Below are positions 56,276-64,000 of a stretch of 64,000 nucleotides of DNA, in pieces. The notes under the pieces are model-generated. The model had not been told where the DNA came from and ran no database searches. It saw only the letters and a list, made by a program, of their open reading frames with translations. The stretch is from the NCBI GenBank assembly GCA_964034945.1, contig OZ035962.1, positions 28,517,530-28,581,529 of the forward strand, given 5' to 3'. Numbering within the stretch: position 1 is the stretch's first letter; each line of letters starts with the position of its first letter. The position numbers and the translations under genes were made by a program. Source of the DNA: Chrysopilus asiliformis (taxonomy: Eukaryota; Arthropoda; Insecta; Diptera; Rhagionidae).

Positions 56276-58058
56276 AGATGTGCAATTTTTGCAGGAGTTT
56301 CTCTCCTAGAATTTATGTTTTCATAAAATAAAATTTGATTGAAAAAATAATTTCCAATTTAAAAAAAAAGTTTTCATAAACCAGAATTTCAAAATCACTT
56401 TTACGAATGTTTTCCTCGATTAAACCTAATAAATCACTTCTAAAACAATTAATTGGAAAGTTTTGAGAGAAATTTACTTCCTTACATTATAAATATTCAG
56501 AAAAATCTGATTTCATTGATTCCCCACTTAATATTTTGCGTATTTATTGAAAAATACTTCCTCTTTGTCGCAGTGCAGTTAAAATGTTGTATACTTGAAC
56601 TTTCTGAAAATTGTCATCATTTATTGTATTCAATCCAATCCATTGGCCAGTTTTAGACAAAAATAAAATGGGACATCGCACTATACTATACCGGGCATCC
56701 AATCAAAGCCACACAGAAATTATTTATATACATACGACTGTATCTAAATATAGGAAAAAAAATTGATGACAACAACAAACGAGATCTGAAGATGTAATTC
56801 CACATTTAGAAATTACATTTGAATATTGAATAACTGGTAATAATGACAGAAATGAGATAAAATTAATAGCCACAACTAGCATAAAGCGACATCGCGCGCC
56901 TGTCTAAAACGCTTTGTATATAAACTTGGATCGATACGTTGAGTTCACTATATCCATATCGATTATTCGCTATAGCCGTGCGTGCAGATTATTAAGTCAG
57001 TTTGCGTCGTCTTGTAAAGAGGAATAACCAAAACGGAGCCCGTTTTAGAAGCTTAATAAATGGATCCACAAATCAAGCAACCAGTTCCAATCCAATGGAT
57101 TACAGTAACTTTTATGCAGCATATATTTGACCGACTCTAGCGAAAAATATTAAATTAAAACATACATCGGGCCTGATTGCGACCCCATCAGATGAGTTGT
57201 GCCTGCGGCGGAATAAGTATTTACGCACCATTTAGACAATGTTAAATCAACAGCAACATTGTTGTTTTTACTGCACACACAAATTTCGCTTAATTCCATC
57301 ATCACGTTGTACATATTTTGTGGATAAATAAATTATTTTGTGCGGCTAAATTAATTTTTAGGGCGCTCATAATTCGTCAGTCATTCACCGCCGCCGCCGT
57401 GGGTACCTTTTGCAGGTAAAATGGTTTCATTATGGGATCCCATGCACAAAATTATTGATAATGTCGGGTTCTTTGATTAACCTCAGCGATAGATTAGTCA
57501 AATAAATGACCATTAGGCAAAAATTCTGTGAATAGTGATCGGCGTATGCTCGAGAAATCCGCTTTTAATGTGCTATCAGAGCAAAAGTTTAATGTTGGAT
57601 ATCATTTGTCATTTTTAGTTTCTTTCTATGAAAAATCAAATCATCAATAAATCGCCTTGTCTTGGGATTGAGGGATTCAACTGTGCTTGGGAAATTTCGA
57701 AATCACAACCTTAGGCCTTATCAAAGGTTTGTTTGCTAAAAGGTACCCCATGTGATGAGAAATTCGAATTTGAATCATATTTGACGCATTAAAAAAATAT
57801 TGTAAATTGGTGGTTTAAGAAGTTGGATTGGGTATGCAATATTTGTGGGGTATTCATCAGGGCTAAGCCAATATAGGTATAGAACCCCTTCCACAAAAAC
57901 TGATTAAAATGAAATTTTGTGTACTGACCCCAAGTTGTTAAAGTAAATTTGTAAGAGCATGGCATGGAATCCAATACACGAGGATTTTGTTACAAATCAC
58001 AGGTTTGAATCTGTTGTGGCAATCTAAAATTTACATCCGGTTTAGTAAAGATATTATT
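56276..58058. other. Non-coding; possible TATA-type promoter near 56937
   Basis: TATATAAA at about 56937-56944 is followed ~27 bp later by a start-like ttcactat, which could be a core promoter, but no transcript can be proposed. The rest shows no gene. Confidence 0.25.
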
Positions 58059-58172
58059 ACCCCCCCTTCGCCTCCTCTTCATCCCCTCCCCCTCTTCATC
58101 CCCTCCCCCTCTTCATCCCCTCCCCCCTCCTCTTCATTCCCCCTCCTCTTAATCCCCCCTCCTCTATCCCCC
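58059..58172. repeat. C/T-rich tandem tract
   Basis: About 110 bp almost purely pyrimidine on the plus strand, built on ccccctcctcttcat. A translated frame here (PPSPPLHPLP) is an artefact of the repeat. Confidence 0.8.
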
Positions 58173-59605
58173 ACGACGCTGGTGTCAACAGAAGAGTTTA
58201 AACTAATAGTTCTGAGATTAAGGATCTCTGTTTTGACTGCAGCATTAAACTGGTGTTAAGTGCTGTCCATAAAACACGTTACGCTAATTTTAGGGTTTTC
58301 CCACCTCTTTTTCCTCCGTTCCGTTTCGAATACGCTCGACTTGAAATAACAGCATGCTACAGATTAGGATTCAACTTGATTTCTTCTGCCGGTCTGAGCT
58401 AAAACTTTCGATATAATTGATTTTTTCTTCAACGATTATGTCTCTGTGGCATAAAGCTAACAAATCTGATATTTTCCTTACATGATTTCCTTTTTTTCTA
58501 CTGCAATTCCATCACTTAGAGTATAAAAATTCTTTTTATGAACCCCAAAACCTTTCTTCATCTTCTTTGCACGTTCCTTTGATGATGAATTAATCTTTTC
58601 GCATATGTAAACATTCGGATTCACATGACGCCCACTAAAAATCATTTTTTTCTCGTTTATTTATTGCTAATAATAGGATATTGAATAATACGAAATAATG
58701 CTAATGAGCAGAGCTTTTCAATTGATGGGGGTTAAATGGTAGCAAAAAGGTTGGCCATTAACCACTCTCAGGTGTGACTATCAGTGATATGAAGAAAAAA
58801 AAAATCTTGAAAGAAAAATAAAATCTTATTATCCACACAAGAAAAAACTATAAATATTTACTGAAATCGAAAAATGATGACATTGAAAACTGTGGCATGC
58901 ATTTGAATATTTTTGTCATAACATATTGAATGAAACTGGCTGGAATGGTGTTTAATTTATGAACAAGAATGACAAGTTTTGAAGGACTTTGATGAAAAAT
59001 TGCCACTTGCGATGAATAAGTGACAAAAATCTTCGCAATATTTTAAATCGTTATGGCTTAAGTTTTTTTTTTTTTGGTTAAGAGCTTGTAAGGCTTGCTT
59101 ATGTAACTTTTAAAGATTTGGCCTCATTCCCACAAATATCCGATGACTTGAATTATTTAAATTCTCTTTGTTTCTAATTTGGAGATTCGTTAGAATTTGT
59201 TGATATTAATTTTGGTCTGTCAGTTTCTTAATAGTAAGAACTTAATCTTTATTAATTTTGGTTAATTTATAGACAGGAAGTTGTTTATTTTTGGATTTTT
59301 GAATAAACTGGGATTTAGTAATAGAAAATTGATATTTTTATAGCATCCGACCAGCAGTTTTATTAGAGGTTCTTGTCGATCCATTTTGCTCTCACTCGAA
59401 TTATCTCGAGCTGTTGATACTAGCGAAAGTTGCTACAGATTGTCTATAAAATACGAAAATATGTCAGACTTATCGGGGGCGAGGGAGGGAAGAGGAGTCT
59501 GCGTAAGTTTGACGGTGTGGTTTAAACTTCACACCAAAAATGCCGGAAAAATAGGACAAAGGGAAGAGAGGGGGTTTGAAAATATTTGAATTGACGTGGC
59601 ATATA
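58173..59605. other. Non-coding; MITE left-end fragment at 58259-58320
   Basis: gctgtccataaaacacgtta-cgctaattttag is a left end of the TCCATAAAATACGTCAC family. No gene in the rest. Confidence 0.4.
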
Positions 59606-59735
59606 TGTGGTAATAAAATAAAGTAGCTTAAGTCGATTTTCAGACGAACACAAACGGATCTGTATTTGCATTTCCACAGAGATCACTTTGGCATCACCTA
59701 AAAATCGATTTATACTACTTTGACTTATTACCACA
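59606..59735. repeat. MITE, family of 17821-17952
   Basis: tgtggtaataaaataaagta ... tactttgacttattaccaca with interior gtcgattttcagac and gatctgtattt shared with the other copy in opposite orientation. Confidence 0.65.
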
Positions 59736-61220
59736 GATATTTTCTGGACTCGAGTTTGTTCCAGTAGATCAAATTAGTAAAAAAAAATCTATTCGAGATC
59801 ATTCGAGGAACCCTTTTTAAACGTTACAATGCTGCACTCGCTCGAATATATTCGGGCAATCAAAACCCCATATTTTTTCTCGGCAAAATCCTTTTTACCC
59901 ATTGATCACCCACAAATCGTCGCGATACCTTGAGAAACAAGCAATTTCTCAGCGAATTTCTACATTTTCTGTTCAATTCCAGTGGAGGTTTTTGGGATCA
60001 AAATTATTAAAGAGTTGAAATGTTAAAAACTCGGTCAACCGAATCAAAGCAATGGTCGATTGAATTCGGTTAAGCACTCCATCATTCCAGATTCCATTCC
60101 AAGTAATTTCGATTTGAGATTCCTTTGAATTCAACGATAGTCTTGAGACATTTAATGAATTCTATCGCTTCGAGGGCGAAGTAAGAAACAAATAGGTTCC
60201 AATCTACCTGAAAATGACATTTTTGATGCTTTTCAGCCCGAAGTCCATATCAAATTGCACGAAATGCTTAAACTGCACAAATCTCCAATCGAGCGTTGCT
60301 AATGTCTTGAAGTGAATTTAGTCACATTTTTTTTAATGGTCACTCGATGGAAGTTGGTCAGCATTGCATGACATCACATCGGCCAAAGTGCAGTTGTTGG
60401 ATTTAGTTTTTTTTTTTAATTTGCTGTGAAAATTGTTATAATCTATAAGTGCAGCGGTTGATTCCCTAGAGACTCACCCAATCTTGTAATCCAATTACAT
60501 TTGGTCTGATGTTCACTTGTTTTGGAATATTTTATGGCCCCAAGTAAGAAATTATTAATATTTCTCTTGTAGACAGGAGAGAGTTTTACAGTAGTTTGAT
60601 TCTGTAAGACAATAATCAATAAAATATTAAGTTTGATTTATGATGTTATTTTCTATCGACAGCAAAAACAATTTTATTTGAATTTGAAAAATCATTTTTC
60701 TTATAAGTTCAGGGAAAGTGAGTTTTTATGTGATCCGGAGTAAAGGATTTATTGTAGGGGCAGGAGATTTTATTTTGTTGGATCTTAATAATATCTTAAA
60801 AATATCTTAAACTTATTTTAGTGCTTTTTTTTAAATATTTATGTTATAAGAAAAAAAAGTCTAGTATACTCGAAAATTTTAGGAACGATTTTGGAAATCA
60901 AGATCTGAAGATATTCGAAAGAAATGACGAAAATATGGAAATGTAGGTAACTTTTACAGCCAGGAAATCAGTTCCCAAAATTCAGGGAAACCTCAAACTT
61001 GCAGAACATCGGTTAATATTTTCTCGGATAAGATAACTTCGGTTTCACTTCGGAAAATCGGTTTCGAAATCCAAAAAAATCAGCAAATCTCCAAGAAATT
61101 GGTCTTGTAGATTCTAAGAAAATTTCGTAATTTGGTCTTCCAAACCAAGATGAGAGTTCTGGAAATTTTTTTTGGGTAATTGGTCCCGAAAACTTTGAAA
61201 GACTTGCAAGAAGGATTTAT
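59736..61220. other. AT-rich non-coding stretch
   Basis: No gene or element recognised. Confidence 0.4.
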
Positions 61221-61343
61221 TGAGGTTTCCGAAACTTGAGGTTTCCGAAAATTGAGGTTTCCGAAAATTGAGGTTTCCGAAACTTGAGGTTTCCTAAACT
61301 TGAGGTTTCCGAAAATTGAGGTTTCCAAAAATTGAGTTTTCCG
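61221..61343. repeat. 16-bp tandem repeat, about 8 copies
   Basis: Units of tgaggtttccgaaact / aaat type repeat head to tail and degrade at the right, where they run into a hairpin. The minus-strand frame reading NLKFRKPQVSETSIFG is an artefact. Confidence 0.85.
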
Positions 61344-61424
61344 AAATTTCCAGCCCGATTTCTCGAGATTCCATTATACCATCGGATATAATGGAACCTC
61401 CAGAAATCGGGCTGGAAATTTCGG
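61341..61424. repeat. Strong hairpin beside the tandem array
   Basis: ccgaaatttccagcccgatt-tct pairs perfectly with aga-aatcgggctggaaatttcgg (23 bp); inner ttccattata / tataatggaa also pairs. Confidence 0.85.
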
Positions 61425-62013
61425 GAACCTCAACAAATTCTTCTTGTAAGTCATGCAAATATTATGCAATTTGGTCTCAAAAATATGGGAATTTCGGAAA
61501 ACCAATAATACAAATTTCACTTTAAAAGTTTCGGAAAAATCGTCTGCAATGTTCTGTAAAATTATTGTAGTGATAGTTAATTTACTGTAATTGCTAAAAT
61601 TTTCTGTCATCCGATTTACAATTAGAATTTTTAGGGGATTTTTAATTGCGGTATGCGTTTTTCAATTTTTTCTCTGAAAATATCGAAAACCTCGGAAATT
61701 TTGGAAAATATCGTTACGATAATTTCAGACACGTAGTCCTGAAAATATCAAGGTTCGGAAAAATGATATCCAAAATCCTGTAAGCGCGGAAACATGATTT
61801 CGAGAAACTTCTATTAACCCTTTCACTCGGCATTTATTTCTAATAGCAAAAAAAATGTGTTGTGGCTTTTTTCAATAATAATATATAAAAATATACAGCC
61901 TTGGCCAAAAGTATTGAGCACCCATGATATATGGCAAAATAACCGTTATATTTAGATGGAGTCAAATAAAAATAGTTTTAGTAGAAGTTAATCGTTTATT
62001 GTATGATAAAAAT

Positions 62014-63151
62014 TTAATATTTTGTGGGGAGACCCTTCGCCTTTATAACGGCAGCGACCCTCTTAGGCATGGATGCGACGAGTTTCTTACATTCATCGCT
62101 GCTTATCGCGCTCCACTCTTCTTGGAGGTGCCGTTTTAAATCTTCTTTTGACGAAATTTGATGTACCCGCACCTTACGCTTTCGTATAGCCCATAAATGT
62201 TCTATGGGGTTTAAATCCGGAGACTGCGAAGGTCACTCTAAAACATCGACGCAATTTTCTTCAAACCAATTCTTTTTTTCGGTGGATTTATGGCATGGTG
62301 CGTTGTCTTGCTGACACTTTACGCCATCCATGTTTGTATCTCCAAAAATGCATGAAAACGACGCCATAAGTGTAGTTTTGAGCAAATCTATGTATTTTTT
62401 GGAGTTCATTTTGCCTTCACATACGAACATTTCACCAACTCCAGATCCAGCCATGCAGCCCCAAACCATTATACTGCCACCCCCGTATTTTACGGTTGGT
62501 ACAACACATTCGACATTATACTCTTCGCCTATTCGGCGGCGGACATACGATGCACCGGGTGTCCCGAAAACCTAAAAAATAATGAAAAAATATGATTTGT
62601 AAACCGTTGGATTTTACTACACTACAGATATTTATCGGGTCGAAAATAATGTTTTTCTACAGAAAAAGGAATTATTTTACTCCCCTGAAAGTTTGATTCG
62701 TCCGACCATAGAATATTTGACCAATCTTCCTCGGTTAAATTTATTGTTTTAGAGCCCATTGGAAGCGAGCCTTTTTGTTTTTTTTCGGCTTCTTTCTGGC
62801 TTTGCAGGCTTTTAGACCAGCTTTCTGCAGTCTTCTTCGTGTCGTCCTGGCAGATATTGGCTTTTTAATTGTTACTGAAAAATCAGCAGCGAGCTCGAAA
62901 GACCTTTTTCTCCTATTTTTCAGTGAATCCCTTACTAATATTCTGTCTTCACAATCTATAGTAAGTCGTTTTCGTCCAGATCTGTGTCTATTTTTATGCG
63001 ACCCAGTCTTCTCGAACCGTTCGATAACATATTGCACAGCTCGACGCGAAAATTTAACGGTTTTAGAAATTTCCACTTGGGACTTGCCTTGCTGCTTCAA
63101 AAGTTGAATTTCTACCCGCTGTTGCAATGTCAGTTCTCTTTTTTTCGCCAT
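62014..63151 (-). pseudogene. Tc1-type transposase, broken
   Basis: N-terminal paired-type helix-turn-helix (ELTLQQRVEIQLLKQQGKSQ ... SRRAVQYVIERF) with a basic linker, then catalytic LWSDES (first Asp), CQQDNAPCHKS (second Asp) and SPDLNPIEHLW (Glu), spacing DD34E. Three lesions are visible. A one-base frameshift near 62740 precedes EEDWSNILWSDES. A 113-nt interruption (62572-62684) lies between NFQ and VFGTPG and looks like an intron. A TGA (62233-62235) replaces the Trp codon before PSQSPDLNP. The C-terminal reading resumes to a stop at 62014-62016 (KGLPTKY). This copy cannot make a full transposase. Confidence 0.88.
62572..62684 (-). other. Probable intron with damaged donor in Tc1 transposase
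   Basis: On the minus strand exon ...TTTCAG meets GGGAGTAAAA, one base away from the consensus CAG|GTGAGT; the far side is ...TATTTTTTAG|GTTTTCGGGAC. Removing these 113 nt joins NFQ to VFGTPGASYVRRR in frame, as in uninterrupted Tc1 proteins. An insertion is the alternative. Confidence 0.55.
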
Positions 63152-63682
63152 ATTTACATTAAAATATTTAATTTATTGAAAAAAAATCACTTCAAGGCCC
63201 TACACAACTGTATGTCTTCACAGCGAGCTGAGAAAGCGAACTAATCGGATATCAAAAAACACCACAAAAGCAGATTTTTAAGGTTCTAGATGTTTTGTTA
63301 CTAACCAGCCACTTGACTATTGTTTAAATTATATTTTTTAGATGCCGACAAAACTTTAATAAACAATACGATTGATTTGGAGCATCAGATTTTGTATATT
63401 AGTAAAATTTACAGGGTGCTCAATACTTTTGGCCAAGGCTGTATATTATTATTGAAAAAAAAACAACATTTTTTTTTTTGCTTTTTTCAATAATAATATG
63501 TAGCAACACAATATATTTCAAAATTTAAAAAATTTAAATATCTTTTTAGAAGTCTCTTTTAGATAATGTACTCATTTGTATACATAACATGTCAATCATT
63601 GTCCCTCTCCCTTCTAATTCTCTTAGAAATGCGAGTTAAATATGATGTACACAATTGTGTACGCGCCGAGTGAAAGGGTTAA

Positions 63683-64000
63683 AAATCTGCCAAAACACTA
63701 ACGTCTTCAATTTTTCCAAAGTTTTCAGAGAATGAAGGCGAAAAATTTGGTAGTTCTAGCGAATTGATTTCAGAATTTAGTAAACCTACAAACCTAGAAC
63801 TAAAAATTCGAATTTTTAAAAATCTTTAGATGAATGTAAAGCAGTGTAGTTCTTGGTTTATAAATTTGGAAAATTTAATTAATGTAAAATTAGTCAATAA
63901 ACACCTCAACATTTAAGAAATTAAAAAAAGTTGTAAATTTTATGTCTAAAAATTGTCGATTTGGTTCAGTAACCCCATTAACCCGATGATATTTTTATCT
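63683..64000. other. AT-rich non-coding stretch
   Basis: Nothing recognised up to the window edge. Confidence 0.4.

Larger units (their letters stand above)
61896..63441 (-). mobile_element. Tc1-like transposon, nearly complete
   Basis: 1546 bp, flanked by TA. Both terminal repeats begin CAGCCTTGGCCAAAAGTATT and agree for 28 bp. It holds one transposase gene on the minus strand, broken as described separately. Confidence 0.92.
61818..63678. mobile_element. TTAA-flanked MITE interrupted by Tc1
   Basis: TTAA at 61814-61817 and 63679-63682; ends CCCTTTCACTCGGC and GCCGAGTGAAAGGG. The right half carries gtacacaattgtgtac, the counterpart of gtacactatagtgtac in the 29168-29278 element. Without the Tc1 it would be about 315 bp. 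The interior forms a palindrome (ttcaataataatata / tatattattattgaa) whose central TA is the Tc1 target. Confidence 0.75.

Noticed and set aside
57987..58259. Proline-rich 90-codon frame
   Set aside because: It is the translation of the C/T-rich tandem tract.
1..64000. tRNA, rRNA or viral sequence
   Set aside because: None was apparent by eye; no cloverleaf or rRNA core was noted and no viral gene was recognised. This is not an exhaustive search; a tRNA scan would settle it.

Overview
The window reads as a stretch of insect chromosome. It is AT-rich and gene-sparse. Its genes carry short GT-AG introns (about 50-135 nt), one of them is a zinc-finger protein of the arthropod-typical ZAD class, and much of the rest is transposon debris. 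Repeats built like the dipteran INE-1/DINE-1 and mini-me elements (a TATACCC/GGGTATA hairpin followed by a (GTCY)n tract) make a fly or midge the most likely source. This is an inference from content, not a species identification.

Host genes. Four multi-exon genes can be reassembled, all on the minus strand in the left half. They are a 241-aa four-pass membrane protein (8653-10628, 4 exons), a UPF0193/EVG1 (C22orf23-type) protein of 223 aa (11557-13213, 5 exons), protein phosphatase methylesterase 1 of 424 aa (15892-17601, 7 exons; it acts on the PP2A catalytic subunit), and a 461-aa zinc-finger protein with two tandem ZAD domains and eight C2H2 fingers (27083-28584, 3 exons). Phases agree at every junction. 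At 30644-31222 there is a plausible plus-strand 5' leader exon. No confident coding exon follows it, so much of 31-61 kb may be intron or intergenic DNA.

Mobile DNA. The clearest element is a Penelope-like retroelement at 20849-24860: two mirror-image arms of 1517 bp around a 978-bp centre, with an RT plus GIY-YIG reading frame and a hammerhead-ribozyme-like fold near each end. There is a mariner with a full-length transposase (47420-48693), a Tc1 element with broken transposase (61896-63441), an internally deleted Tc1/mariner-type element (37686-38247), a mariner relic (33300-33792), a LINE pol 3' fragment (35640-35791), a Helitron-like element (37178-37611) and hAT-like fragments. Non-autonomous families include TTAA-flanked piggyBac-type MITEs (four), a GTCCATAAAATACGTCAC family (about nine copies or fragments), several foldback families and at least six (GTCY)n elements.

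How the parts relate. Several insertions are nested, and an undamaged partner (the other arm of a palindrome or a second copy of the host repeat) shows the empty site. This fixes element boundaries: the INE-1-like copy inside the 19.5-20.5 kb palindrome, the pogo-like MITE inside the 25.7-26.2 kb repeat, the Tc1 inside a TTAA MITE, and a Helitron and a Tc1/mariner element inside a hAT-like element. I saw no rRNA, tRNA or CRISPR by eye, but did not exhaustively search for tRNAs.
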